Counted from the stretch's first letter, positions 1 through 8,502 are shown. The stretch is DNA of 64,000 nt from Mesonia ostreae (GCF_031845265.1 NZ_JAVRBG010000004.1:124001-188000); one strand, 5' to 3'. The notes: a model not told the origin generated them from the sequence alone. Numbers and translations: made by a program.

Positions 1-1
1 C

Positions 2-667
2 AAGAGAGCTGCCGAAATTTTTATACAGTCTTTAGCGAAACTGAACCCCGAAACCACTTTTATTACGACCCGATTCGGAAATGTTTTGGGATCTAATGGA
101 TCGGTAATTCCTCACTTTAAGAAACAAATTCAAGAAGGCGGACCAGTAACGGTAACTCATCCCGACATCACTCGTTACTTTATGACTATAGATGAAGCTT
201 GCCAATTGGTTTTAGAGGCAGGAGGAATGGGAAATGGAGGAGAAATTTATGTGTTTGATATGGGATCTCCTATTAAAATCATCAATTTAGCTCATCATAT
301 GATAAGGCTTACTGGCCTTATTCCTAATAAGGATATCGCCATCCAATTTACCGGCCTAAGACCTGGAGAGAAATTGTTTGAAGAGCTTTTAGCCGATAAA
401 GAAACGACACTGCCTACGCACCATGAAAAGATTATGATTGCTCAAGCAACACATATGTATGATATTTCTCAGGATTCTCAGTTATCCGAACTTTTAAAAT
501 ATGTAAAACAAAATAACATTTCTGACGCGCTAAAACTGTTAAAACGATTAGTTCCAGAATATCAACCTATCGATTTGGTAGATTTTAAGTTTTCTAGAAG
601 CAATCCTAGTAGTCAAAAAAGAACACCCTATACGGAAGCATACCAAAAAATTTCCGAGAAGTCATAA
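2..667 (+). CDS. CapD/FlaA1-like nucleoside-diphosphate-sugar 4,6-dehydratase or epimerase, C-terminal part
   Basis: The gene enters from the left edge in frame 2; the reading frame is open from base 2, so the first ATG (86) is internal. The visible 221 residues contain the TRFGNVLGSNGSVIPHF stretch, a YFMTIDEA segment and LRPGEKLFEELL, all typical of the C-terminal half of the membrane-anchored CapD/WbpM/FlaA1 group of SDR enzymes. These dehydrate or epimerise UDP-linked amino sugars for capsule, O-antigen or glycoprotein glycan synthesis. The NAD-binding GxxGxxG motif and transmembrane segments must lie upstream of the window. The last ~40 residues are poorly conserved. Exact sugar substrate cannot be told from this fragment. 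Confidence 0.9.
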   Translation, partial: KRAAEIFIQSLAKLNPETTFITTRFGNVLGSNGSVIPHFKKQIQEGGPVTVTHPDITRYFMTIDEACQLVLEAGGMGNGGEIYVFDMGSPIKIINLAHHMIRLTGLIPNKDIAIQFTGLRPGEKLFEELLADKETTLPTHHEKIMIAQATHMYDISQDSQLSELLKYVKQNNISDALKLLKRLVPEYQPIDLVDFKFSRSNPSSQKRTPYTEAYQKISEKS

Positions 668-901
668 CCGTTTTATTCCTAAGTGGTATTCTAATATTAA
701 CGGAATTATACCATTGTCCCAAAAAATAGTAAACAAAACTTCAAACGAAAAAGGCTGTCCTCTGCTAATTTGAATAAAAATACTTCAAATAAAAGCTTTT
801 AGAGCGCAGTTTAGAGGAGTCAAAAATGTAGAATTCTTCCTCTATTGATTAACTATAATTTTTGCATAAAACTAAAATCCCACAACTTTCTGACTTGATC
901 C
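668..901. other. non-coding stretch between the CapD-like gene and the island's left repeat
   Basis: No convincing open frame, promoter or RNA gene is seen here. It is A+T-rich chromosomal spacer that, before island insertion, would have lain downstream of the tRNA-Asp terminators. It continues directly into the left copy of the att repeat at 902. Confidence 0.5.
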
Positions 902-1124
902 GGTATACCTAAAAGCATACTTTAAAAAAGCAAAACCTCCCCCAAACAAAAAAAGCCTCTCCCTATAACAGGAAAAGCTCTTCATTGGTTTAACACTACT
1001 TAAACCTAGATGCCAAGTCTTCACTTGACATACACAACACAACTTCGTAAAAAAAGCCTCAATAAAATATTGAAGCTTTTTACTCCCAATGATTTGGGAT
1101 TGCGGTCTGGACGAGACTCGAACT
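902..1124. repeat. left att-type direct repeat (attL), displaced tRNA-Asp 3' end plus terminators
   Basis: This 223-bp segment matches 14724-14946 at a constant offset of 13822 bases. From 932 to 1124 the two copies are identical (193 bp); three substitutions lie between 902 and 931. The right-hand 22 bases (1103-1124) equal the 3' end of tRNA-Asp, after which the copies diverge abruptly. The repeat also carries copies of both minus-strand terminators found behind the intact tRNA (hairpins at 948-979 and 1049-1078). By tRNA-island logic this is the original chromosomal 3' end pushed away by integration, while the copy next to the integrase restores the tRNA. Confidence 0.9.
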
Positions 1125-1269
1125 TAACCTCTCTTATCACTAATCTAAAGTAAGTTACAATTTAATAAAATTGTTTCTACCTTTTTGCATACCTTTTAGT
1201 ACCTCAACTAATTCTATAAATCTTTAGTTAAACATTATTAATAACTAGCTCAAGAAAATCTTCTTAGAA

Positions 1270-1305
1270 CTAATACATTAAAATTAAATAATTTAGTTTT
1301 TTCAT
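1270..1305 (-). pseudogene. duplicated start fragment of the neighbouring lipoprotein gene
   Basis: On the minus strand an ATG at 1305 opens a frame reading MKKLNYLILMY then stop. Bases 1281-1305 match 2113-2137, the first 25 bases of the lipoprotein gene, at 24 of 25 positions. It therefore looks like the remnant of a second copy of the lipoprotein gene, or a recombination scar, sitting just beyond the 3' end of the surviving copy. Confidence 0.5.
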
Positions 1306-1339
1306 TTTTCTCTTTTTAGTGATCAATTTATAATAACTC

Positions 1340-2137
1340 TTATTCTATAGTATAAGTATCTTGATGAATACTGTACATAAATACTTGATTATTAGAAATT
1401 TCTAATTCAGTTGAAAGTACCTGTAAATCTAAAGCCACATCTTTAATACGAACACCACCAATATGGGTTTCTCCATTGTCTATTACCTCATACTTAAAAC
1501 CTATCTTATCATAGCACTCTAATACCTGTACTTGAACAACATCTGTATTAGTTTGTGTATTAACAACTGTTGTAGAAATATCACCATTAACATCACTTGA
1601 ATAATAAGTGATTTTCAAAGGAAATGCTTCCGCGGGCGTACTATACCCACCAATGGAAATTTCAAATTCTCTAGCCTCCTGCATATCATCATAACAATTC
1701 TCTTCATTGTGTTTATAATGTCTTATTACATTGTTGTTTGAATTATTGGAATAAAATCTTGTTAATTCAAGAGTACAATCATTAAGTAGTTTAAAATAAT
1801 GCTTTAAAGTTGGATTATTCTCCCAATTATTATCCCACTCTTCATCTGAATCAGGGTAATATTCAATTAGAACATTATCATCTATTACTTTCCAAGCTCC
1901 TTCATAAGTCCAAGTCTGACTTCCATTTTCATCATCTCTAGTATTTACATATATAGCAGTGCCATCAGATTTATAAGTATATGTATTGCCATCTAAGTTT
2001 GGAGATTCATCCCAAATTCCAATTATTGCGGAGTTTGTATTATTGCCATCTAGGTTAGCTACTTCATCATCTTCACTTGAACAGCTTAGAGTTAGCCCTA
2101 TGCTTAGCAGTAAAATTAAATAGTTTAGTTTTTTCAT
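1340..2137 (-). CDS. lipocalin-like lipoprotein
   Basis: A 265-residue lipoprotein. The N-terminus has a basic start, a hydrophobic core and a lipobox ending in Cys19, followed by SSEDDE. A Ser followed by three acidic residues after the lipidated cysteine resembles the lipoprotein export signal that sends flavobacterial lipoproteins to the cell surface. Residues ~39-120 (IIGIWDESPNLDG, then alternating strands with a TWTYEGAWKV segment) resemble lipocalin-like domains common in Bacteroidota lipoproteins; the remaining C-terminal part I do not recognise. It is the last gene of a minus-strand run of three (3361 to 1340; gaps of 41 and 58 bp) and the gene nearest the left island end. Function unknown. 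Confidence 0.75.
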   Translation of the reverse strand: MKKLNYLILLLSIGLTLSCSSEDDEVANLDGNNTNSAIIGIWDESPNLDGNTYTYKSDGTAIYVNTRDDENGSQTWTYEGAWKVIDDNVLIEYYPDSDEEWDNNWENNPTLKHYFKLLNDCTLELTRFYSNNSNNNVIRHYKHNEENCYDDMQEAREFEISIGGYSTPAEAFPLKITYYSSDVNGDISTTVVNTQTNTDVVQVQVLECYDKIGFKYEVIDNGETHIGGVRIKDVALDLQVLSTELEISNNQVFMYSIHQDTYTIE

Positions 2138-2195
2138 TGTTTAAATTTTTAAAGGTTAGTATTTATTATTTTTAATATTCATCTGAATAAGTGAA

Positions 2196-2621
2196 TTAGT
2201 GATTCTTTCTGATTTTTATAATAGGTAAACTGGGGTAACAGGATAGTACTAGTAAGAAATAGTCATTATTTAATTTGATTAAACTAATTGCCATCCTATT
2301 AATATAAATATATGGCCGTGCCTCTTTTATATTTGGGTCTTGAAATAAATTTTCATCTTCTGGTAATTCTGCATTAATAGACTCTTCAAAATGATTAAAC
2401 AAACTGCTATGAAATCTGTAACTCACTGTTTCCAATGCATTTTTATTAAACCATAAGTAACAGGTAGACTCTAAAATTCTTTCAAACAAAAAGATTTCCG
2501 AATATCTATAACTTCTGTAAAAAAACAAATTGTCAGTATACTTTTTCTTTAACTCTAAATCAATATTTATTTGATGAAAAGGAGTGCCTATTTTATAAGG
2601 GAGAGAGTCTAAGAGATTCAT
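2196..2621 (-). CDS. hypothetical protein (141 residues)
   Basis: I do not recognise this protein. It has no signal peptide or convincing membrane helix, is rich in Tyr, Phe, Leu and Ile, and looks like a compact soluble alpha/beta protein, with an N-terminal amphipathic region and a C-terminal strand pair (ISLIKLNNDYFLLVLSCY). It lies 41 bp after the SHOCT-like membrane protein gene and 58 bp before the lipoprotein gene, so the three are probably cotranscribed from the region at 3362-3449. A+T-rich codon use matches the rest of the island. Confidence 0.6.
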   Translation of the reverse strand: MNLLDSLPYKIGTPFHQINIDLELKKKYTDNLFFYRSYRYSEIFLFERILESTCYLWFNKNALETVSYRFHSSLFNHFEESINAELPEDENLFQDPNIKEARPYIYINRMAISLIKLNNDYFLLVLSCYPSLPIIKIRKNH

Positions 2622-2662
2622 AAATACTAGAACTTTATTTTAAATATTAAAGGTAATTCTTG

Positions 2663-3361
2663 TTATAGGTTTCTTTTTGATTTACTTAGATTTTTAAGTT
2701 TTATCTCGTACTCTTCCTTACTTAGAACACCAGCTTTATAAGCTCTTTCATATTTAGCAGACATACTGTCTTTATGGTGCGCTTTCTTAACATTATCTAC
2801 AAGCTCATTAAACTCTTTAGAATAGTCAGTTTGTATTTTTCTTAAAGGAAGATAATATTCAGTACTCTTTACACTTTCATTAGTTATTCCAGTAGTTATT
2901 TCTTTTAAGGAAGATAATTTTTCTCTTGTTTTATCATTTAGTAATTTAATTTCTGCTCTTTTAACTCTTGGCACCTTATATAATGTTTTACCAAGTCCTA
3001 ATACAATAAGTGCTGAATGAAATTCAATAAAACCTAAAACAAACCATAAAAAGCCATTTCTGTTCATTTTTACAGCCTCAATTGAAACATAGTAGGCTAA
3101 TAATCCTTTTATGAAAATAATGGTTGCAAAAAAAGCCCACCTAGGAATAGAAAAAATAATTAAAGAATACCAAGCTATGACTATAATGGGAATACTAATT
3201 AGAGCTATTTTAATTAAATCCTTATTTATTGGCTCAATAACTTTGGTAATTTTATCTATTTTCTCAGCTCCTGAAATAGCTAAAAAAATTAAGGTGAAAA
3301 TAATTATTGCAATGATATAAGGCAAAAGTAATGTAACTGAATATTGGGTAATTTCTTCCAT
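2663..3361 (-). CDS. membrane protein with C-terminal SHOCT-like segment
   Basis: A 232-residue protein with four hydrophobic segments at about residues 9-28, 50-72, 75-93 and 104-124, then a soluble basic C-terminal half. The end (YERAYKAGVLSKEEYEIKL) has the look of a SHOCT module: an amphipathic helix, then GxLSxEEYExxK. SHOCT modules are short oligomerisation segments usually appended to membrane or antitoxin-like proteins. The ATG at 3361 is 88 bp from the divergently oriented XRE gene start (3450), so the two probably share a control region. Its actual role is unknown; surface or phage-exclusion roles would be speculation. Confidence 0.65.
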   Translation of the reverse strand: MEEITQYSVTLLLPYIIAIIIFTLIFLAISGAEKIDKITKVIEPINKDLIKIALISIPIIVIAWYSLIIFSIPRWAFFATIIFIKGLLAYYVSIEAVKMNRNGFLWFVLGFIEFHSALIVLGLGKTLYKVPRVKRAEIKLLNDKTREKLSSLKEITTGITNESVKSTEYYLPLRKIQTDYSKEFNELVDNVKKAHHKDSMSAKYERAYKAGVLSKEEYEIKLKNLSKSKRNL

Positions 3362-3410
3362 ATTGTTTGTTATTAATTAAGATTAAATGTTGCCATATAC
3401 GGCATTAAGG

Positions 3411-3441
3411 TTGACAAATATAAACTTTTCCTTGACAAATA
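3411..3441. promoter_or_regulatory. candidate operator: two TTGACAAATA direct repeats
   Basis: The 10-mer TTGACAAATA occurs at 3411-3420 and again at 3432-3441, exactly 21 bases apart (two helical turns), in the intergenic space between the membrane-protein gene (minus) and the XRE gene (plus). The second copy ends 8 bases before the XRE start codon. This arrangement suggests an operator read by the adjacent repressor, controlling both itself and the divergent operon. Confidence 0.5.
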
Positions 3442-3449
3442 AGACAAGT

Positions 3450-3683
3450 ATGGAAAAGTCAGAAGTACTAAGACTAACTGGTAAAAAGATTCTAAAAATA
3501 AGAGAGCAAAAAGGGTTTACGCAATTAGATCTAGCAGCTAGAATACAAGGTGATTTTGATACTACCAATGTTTCTAGAATTGAATCTGGAAGAACTAACC
3601 CTACCATATATACTCTTTACAGAATAGCTGAAGCTTTAGAAGTTTCCTTAGCTGATTTAGTAATTAATGAGGTTAAAGATTAA
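3450..3683 (+). CDS. XRE-family helix-turn-helix regulator
   Basis: A 77-residue single-domain DNA-binding protein. The helix-turn-helix reads GKKILKIREQKGFTQLDLAARI then VSRIESGRTNPTIYTLYRIAEAL, the classical Cro/CI-type pattern with the QLDLA and SRIESG helices. The start at 3450 was chosen over an upstream in-frame codon at 3387, because the upstream 21 codons are not conserved-looking and would cover the repeated operator candidate at 3411-3441. It is divergent to the three-gene minus-strand operon and is probably an autoregulated island repressor. No ligand or peptidase domain is attached. Confidence 0.85.
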   Translation: MEKSEVLRLTGKKILKIREQKGFTQLDLAARIQGDFDTTNVSRIESGRTNPTIYTLYRIAEALEVSLADLVINEVKD

Positions 3684-3881
3684 AAATAGCTATTAGATAG
3701 TTCTATGCTTTAAAGCTCCATTTTTTACTTCTATTTACCTTTTAGGTTACTAAATCATTTAAAACCTCATCAATATACTCAATTTTTTAAAGTTTTAGCT
3801 ATAGTATAATATCTATGATATTTATAACCTCAACACATAAGCTTCTAATGAGGCTAATCTACACAAACATACACATACACA

Positions 3882-3917
3882 AATTGCAGGAATTGCAGGA
3901 ATTGCAGGAATTGCAAA
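3882..3917. repeat. 9-bp tandem repeat just past the radC stop codon
   Basis: Four near-perfect copies of AATTGCAGG (the last ends in AAA instead of AGG). They begin nine bases downstream of the minus-strand radC stop (3926-3928). Read past that stop in the radC frame, the sequence continues as LQN then four LQF units, matching the LQ that ends the protein, so the repeats look like a former C-terminal extension cut off by a TAA. Confidence 0.7.
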
Positions 3918-3925
3918 TTTTGCAG

Positions 3926-4363
3926 TTATTGCAACCTACCCTCATCAGCTAGACTATAATAAGACTCTTTTGTAATGATTAAATGATCTAGTAATTTTAT
4001 ATCTACTGTATCAGTAGCTTTAATAAGTCTAGAGGTAAGTTTTAAATCTGCTTGACTTGGTTTTAAATTGCCACTTGGGTGATTATGCACTAAAATAATA
4101 CTGGTTGCTATAGCTTTAAGAGCTACACTAAGTATTAATTTAATATCTACTATAGAAGAAGAAACACCTCCTTTAGATAGACTATAAATGCCTACTACTC
4201 CATTTGCTCTATTCAATAAGATTACTTTTACTTCTTCTTGAAGCTCAATTATATCCTTATCCCAATTATTTAAAGCTATTGTATAGGCATCTGCACTACT
4301 AGAAGCTTTTAGGTGAGCACTATGTTCATTTATATAAGAAACTTTAATCTCTGATATTTTCAT
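3926..4363 (-). CDS. radC: RadC-like JAB/MPN domain protein (short, mobile-element type)
   Basis: A 145-residue protein consisting only of the JAB/MPN+ domain of RadC. The metal-site motif is intact: HNHPSGNLKPSQAD at residues 93-106 gives HxHx7SxxD, with an upstream Glu around residue 40-44. Full-length chromosomal RadC is about 225 residues with an N-terminal helix-hairpin-helix part that is absent here; short stand-alone copies are frequent on Bacteroidota islands and plasmids. Their biochemical role is unproven despite the old DNA-repair name. The gene lies between the 9-bp tandem repeats and a long-loop inverted repeat. The C-terminus (EGRLQ) abuts the repeat array. Confidence 0.88.
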   Translation of the reverse strand: MKISEIKVSYINEHSAHLKASSSADAYTIALNNWDKDIIELQEEVKVILLNRANGVVGIYSLSKGGVSSSIVDIKLILSVALKAIATSIILVHNHPSGNLKPSQADLKLTSRLIKATDTVDIKLLDHLIITKESYYSLADEGRLQ

Positions 4364-4381
4364 AATTCATCATAAATTAAA

Positions 4382-4434
4382 AAGTGTCCAAAACCCGAAT
4401 GCATATATAATACAGTTGCGAGAATTGGACACTT
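4382..4434 (-). terminator. long-loop inverted repeat, probable terminator
   Basis: AAGTGTCCAA (4382-4391) pairs perfectly with TTGGACACTT (4425-4434) around a 33-base A+T-rich loop. On the minus strand the right arm is followed by a T-run, fitting termination behind the 4494-4886 gene and just ahead of radC. Two other island gene boundaries have similar long-loop hairpins with different stems (10778-10834, 13407-13447). Confidence 0.55.
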
Positions 4435-4493
4435 AGATTAATAATAATACTAGCTTTAAAAACTAGTCTAGTTAGAAGAAAAATATTTAAAGT

Positions 4494-4886
4494 TTACACA
4501 TCTGCATACTCTCCATTACTGGAAAAAACATTCTCATCTACTTCTAAGTTTTGATTGATTGAAAGCTCTTCTTCTAGTTGAGAGGTTTCTTTAGAAGGAA
4601 CATATACCCATCTATGATGTAATAAGATTTCCTCTCCTGTTTCCTTAATTAAATAAGCATAAGGTTCTACCTCTTGCTTCTCTATTTCTCCAGGCATTTC
4701 TGTTCCAATTAGAGACTTACAGGTTTCTTCTTCAAAGGTAGAAGACACCCAAGCTTTTTTTACTGTAGCATAAAACTGATTAGTAGATTTGCTCTTAATC
4801 ATTTCTATACTTCCTTGAAGCTCTAATAAATAAAAAGATGTGTCATCATCTCTCTTTAATTCTTTGTAGTTAGTGATACGTACCAT
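4494..4886 (-). CDS. hypothetical protein (130 residues)
   Basis: I do not recognise a family with confidence. The protein is soluble, acidic at the C-terminus (QLEEELSINQNLEVDENVF) and begins with a beta-rich segment (RITNYKELKRDDDTSFYLLELQG). It contains a KAWVSSTFEEETCKSLIG stretch. Small proteins of this appearance occur next to single-strand-annealing or RadC-type genes on Bacteroidota elements, but that is only context. It is divergent to the type IIG gene across a 261-bp spacer containing a G-rich hairpin (GGGAGTTTCCC near 5008). Confidence 0.55.
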   Translation of the reverse strand: MVRITNYKELKRDDDTSFYLLELQGSIEMIKSKSTNQFYATVKKAWVSSTFEEETCKSLIGTEMPGEIEKQEVEPYAYLIKETGEEILLHHRWVYVPSKETSQLEEELSINQNLEVDENVFSSNGEYADV

Positions 4887-5147
4887 TGGTTTATAATTTT
4901 TGAGTTGAATAAAATTCCTTTCCTAGAAACACTTTGAAGTTAAAACTTGCTATCACCTAAGTTTTAAATACACCTCAACAATAAAATTCTATATAAAAAG
5001 GACGCGGGGGAGTTTCCCTGCAAAAATAAGTGGGGGTTGTTTATGAGGTATTCTTGCACTCTTAAAAGCTTTCTGAAAAATTTTTTTATAAATTAATTTT
5101 TAAAGTCTTAAGCTTTGTATATTTAAAATTCTAACTAACTACTCAGA

Positions 5148-8114
5148 ATGTCATTATTTCAAGATACTGTTGTAAAAAAATATTTACAAGCCCTAGACCA
5201 AGCAACTATAGAAGCAAAATGGGAACAGTTTAATGCCTATTTTAAAAATCCAGAGATACAAACCAATATAAGAAATAGCAAAGAAGAGCAATTTCAGGAA
5301 GGGTTTTTAAGAGAGCTCTTTGTTAAGGTTTTAGGCTATACTCTAAATCCCAATCCAGATTTTAACCTCAACACAGAGTATAAAAATGTAAAGGATTCTA
5401 AAAAAGCTGATGGAGCTATTTTAGTAAACAACCAAGTTAAAGGAGTCATTGAACTTAAGGGTACAGAAACTACAGACTTAGCAAAAATAGAAGCACAAGC
5501 TTTTGGTTATAAGAACAACCAACCAAAATGTCTCTATGTAATCACTTCAAACTTTGAAAAAATAAGGTTCTACATAGAAAATGCTATTGAGCATATAGAG
5601 TTTAATTTATTTACTCTTACAAAAGAAGAATTTAAAATTTTGTATTTAATTCTAGGCTATGAACATATAAGTAAGAATCTAGCCAAGAAAATAAAGGATG
5701 AATCACTTAGCCAAGAAGACAAAATTACCAAGGAGCTTTATAAGGACTATTCTTTATTTAAGAAAGAACTGCATCACAATTTAGCAGAATTAAATCCTAA
5801 CTATGACGCCTTACTACTGTTTAAAAAATCACAAAAACTTTTAGATAGGTTCTTGTTCTTATTCTTTGCAGAAGATAGAATGCTCTTACCTCCTAACTCT
5901 GTTAGACTAGTTTTAAGTGACTGGAAAGATTTGGTAGATAGAGATGTAGATATACCTCTTTACTCTAGATTTAAAAAGTATTTTGGTTATTTAAATACAG
6001 GCTTTAAAGGGAAGCGCTATGATGTATTTGCATACAATGGAGGTTTATTTAAACCTGATGAGGTACTAGATGACATAAAGATAGACAATGACTTACTGTA
6101 TAAGCATACTAAGAAACTTTCTGAATATGACTTTCAAAGTGAAGTAGATGTAAATATTCTAGGACATATTTTTGAAAACTCTTTAAATGAGATTGAAGAG
6201 ATGCAGGCTGAATTAGAAGGACAGGCTGTTGACAAATCTAAAAGTAAAAGAAAAAAAGATGGAGTTTTCTATACTCCCAAATACATTACCAAATATATAG
6301 TTGAAAACACAGTAGGAAAACTTTGTGAAGAGAAAAGAGCATTACTAGATATTACAGATGAAGCTTACCAACCTGCTACTAAAAGAAGTAGAAAAAAGTT
6401 AGATAATATAACAACCTATAGAGACTGGCTGTTACAACTTACTATTTGTGACCCTGCCTGTGGTTCTGGGGCTTTCTTAAATGAAGCTTTAAATTATTTA
6501 ATAGCAGAACATAGGTATATAGATGAACTCTCTGCTAAATACAATAAGGATGCTTTAATGCTTAGTGATGTAGAAAAAGGTATTTTAGAGAACAATCTTT
6601 TTGGAGTAGATCTAAATGAAGAAAGTGTAGAAATAGCTAAACTTTCTTTATGGTTGAGAACAGCGCAAGCCAATAGAAAATTAAATGACCTCAACCATAA
6701 TATTAAATGTGGCAATTCTTTAATTGATGACCCAGAAGTAGCAGGAGATAAAGCTTTTAATTGGGAAAAGGAGTTTCCTCATATTTTTGAAAAAGATGGA
6801 TTTGATGTGATTATAGGTAATCCTCCTTATGTGCTTTGTCAACCTTCAAATACAGAAGATAAAATTCTAAACTATCTTAAGAAATTCGAGGTTGCAAGTT
6901 ATAAAATAGATTTATTCCATTTATTTTTTGAAAAATCTATATCTATTTTAAACAAAAATGGGAAATTAGGCTTCATAACACCTAATACATATTTAAACAA
7001 TAAATACATTAAGCCATTACGTAATTATATTTTAGATAATACTTTTATTAATAGTATTATTAACTATAAGGATCAGATTTTCATAGATGCTGGTGTAGAT
7101 GTAGCAACTATTATTTTAACGAAAAGGAATAGTAAAAATGATAGTATCGAAACATTCGAAGTTCAAGACCTAAAATTAAAATTTCTAGGTCATAAGAAAC
7201 AAAATAACTGGGAAAAAGATCAAGAAAGTATTTTTAACCTTAATAAGGAGATTAATATAAATTTAAAAAACTCAGTTTTATTAGGGGATATTGCTTCAGT
7301 TACTTTTGGACTACAGACTAAAGATAAAAAAACATATGTCTCTGCTGTGAATAATGGTGAAGACTGGGAAGCCTGTTATACAGGTAAAGATGTTAATAAA
7401 TATTTTTTACCTAAAGCTTCTTTATTTTTTCTAAATCTTCCAAATGAAGTAAAAGCAGGAGGGTCTTGGAATATGGATTTTCATCACTCTAAAAAGATTG
7501 TTGTAAGACAAGTAGGTAACCCTGAACCTATTTTTGCATTTGATAATTATGGCATTGCTACTTTAAATACTATGTATAGTATAGTTTTGATTAATATCAA
7601 TTATAATTACTTTTATCTTTTAGCTCTTCTGAACTCGGCTTTAATTAAGTCTTATTTTCTATCAAAATATTCTGATGGAAAGCAATTATTTCCAAAAGTT
7701 AAAGGGTTCCAATTAAAAAAGTTACCTATCAAAATAGCAACTAAAGAAACTCAAGAACCTTATATAAGACAAGCAGAATTAATGCTTTCTTTAAACAAAG
7801 ACTTACAAGATGCATCTACTAGATTTATAAGAACTCTAAAAAGGAAGTTTCCAGAACAATTAGAAAAAACATCTAAAAAACTAGATAACTGGTATGAACT
7901 GGATTTTACAGAATTCATAAAAGAGCTAAAAAAGAAAAAAATAAAACTCTCTTTGGGGGAAGAAGCAGATTGGGAAGATTACTTCTTAGTAGAACAGCAA
8001 AAAGCTCAAGCATTACTAAATCAAATAAACCATACAGATAAAGCAATAGACCAAATGGTATATGAGCTTTATGATTTAAATGAAGAGGAAATTGAAATAA
8101 TTGAGAATAGCTAG
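5148..8114 (+). CDS. type IIG restriction-modification enzyme (fused PD-(D/E)XK endonuclease and N6-adenine methyltransferase)
   Basis: A 988-residue single-chain restriction enzyme. The N-terminal nuclease has the PD-(D/E)XK signature D88 ... E102-x-K104 within KKADGAIL...GVIELKG. The methyltransferase carries the SAM-binding motif DPACGSGAF (435-443), a GVDLNEESVEIAKLSLWLRT acidic-loop segment and the catalytic NPPY (558-561), marking N6-adenine methylation. The C-terminal third (GDIASVTFGLQT, then FPKVKGFQLKKLPI) is the target-recognition region. Architecture and length fit the Eco57I/type IIG group, which cut at a distance from an asymmetric site and need no separate specificity or R gene. 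It is the only large plus-strand gene of the island and its likely defensive or stabilising cargo. No frameshift or missing motif is visible, so it may be active. Confidence 0.92.
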   Translation: MSLFQDTVVKKYLQALDQATIEAKWEQFNAYFKNPEIQTNIRNSKEEQFQEGFLRELFVKVLGYTLNPNPDFNLNTEYKNVKDSKKADGAILVNNQVKGVIELKGTETTDLAKIEAQAFGYKNNQPKCLYVITSNFEKIRFYIENAIEHIEFNLFTLTKEEFKILYLILGYEHISKNLAKKIKDESLSQEDKITKELYKDYSLFKKELHHNLAELNPNYDALLLFKKSQKLLDRFLFLFFAEDRMLLPPNSVRLVLSDWKDLVDRDVDIPLYSRFKKYFGYLNTGFKGKRYDVFAYNGGLFKPDEVLDDIKIDNDLLYKHTKKLSEYDFQSEVDVNILGHIFENSLNEIEEMQAELEGQAVDKSKSKRKKDGVFYTPKYITKYIVENTVGKLCEEKRALLDITDEAYQPATKRSRKKLDNITTYRDWLLQLTICDPACGSGAFLNEALNYLIAEHRYIDELSAKYNKDALMLSDVEKGILENNLFGVDLNEESVEIAKLSLWLRTAQANRKLNDLNHNIKCGNSLIDDPEVAGDKAFNWEKEFPHIFEKDGFDVIIGNPPYVLCQPSNTEDKILNYLKKFEVASYKIDLFHLFFEKSISILNKNGKLGFITPNTYLNNKYIKPLRNYILDNTFINSIINYKDQIFIDAGVDVATIILTKRNSKNDSIETFEVQDLKLKFLGHKKQNNWEKDQESIFNLNKEININLKNSVLLGDIASVTFGLQTKDKKTYVSAVNNGEDWEACYTGKDVNKYFLPKASLFFLNLPNEVKAGGSWNMDFHHSKKIVVRQVGNPEPIFAFDNYGIATLNTMYSIVLININYNYFYLLALLNSALIKSYFLSKYSDGKQLFPKVKGFQLKKLPIKIATKETQEPYIRQAELMLSLNKDLQDASTRFIRTLKRKFPEQLEKTSKKLDNWYELDFTEFIKELKKKKIKLSLGEEADWEDYFLVEQQKAQALLNQINHTDKAIDQMVYELYDLNEEEIEIIENS

Positions 8115-8162
8115 ATTATGAATATAAATGAATTTAAGAAAACTCAATAATTAAATAATACT

Positions 8163-8420
8163 ATGCCAAAACTATTCACAACTGATAATAATGTTAAAGT
8201 AATCTGTGACAATGGTCAAGATATAACTTTAAGTAAATTTAAGAATGCAAATAAAGATTACCAAACAAAATTTATTAATGTAACTAATAAAGTATATTCA
8301 AGATATGATTTAGTTTATCTAGAAATTGAAGGTTCCACATATGGTGTGTCTATTGAAGCTTTAAAAGCTGCAATAACAAATGTTGAAAGAACTTACTCTC
8401 CTAAGGGAGCTATCAAATAA
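8163..8420 (+). CDS. hypothetical protein (85 residues) downstream of the type IIG gene
   Basis: A small soluble protein starting MPKLFTTDNNVKVICDNGQ and ending TYSPKGAIK, with alternating hydrophobic strands but no family I recognise. It follows the restriction gene by 48 bp on the same strand and may be cotranscribed. The gene is bracketed by two near-identical 27-bp sequences (8091-8117, the 3' end of the restriction gene, and 8476-8502), suggesting that this small gene arrived or was retained through recombination between repeated gene ends. Confidence 0.55.
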   Translation: MPKLFTTDNNVKVICDNGQDITLSKFKNANKDYQTKFINVTNKVYSRYDLVYLEIEGSTYGVSIEALKAAITNVERTYSPKGAIK

Positions 8421-8475
8421 ATATAGAATAACTAAAGCTATGCCATAAAAAGTGCTCGAAATATATCTAAATAAA

Positions 8476-8502
8476 ATTGAGATAATTGAGAATAGCTAGA
8501 TT
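8476..8502 (+). repeat. duplicate of the restriction gene's 3' end
   Basis: This 27-bp segment matches 8091-8117, which encodes the final residues and stop codon of the type IIG gene, with one mismatch in 27. A ten-base TGAAGAGGAA also recurs beside both copies (8081-8090 and 8511-8520). It looks like the tail of a second, lost restriction gene or a scar of a small insertion. Confidence 0.6.

Noticed and set aside
3383..3607. Minus-strand frame opposite the XRE gene
   Set aside because: Antisense shadow of the helix-turn-helix gene with no independent support.
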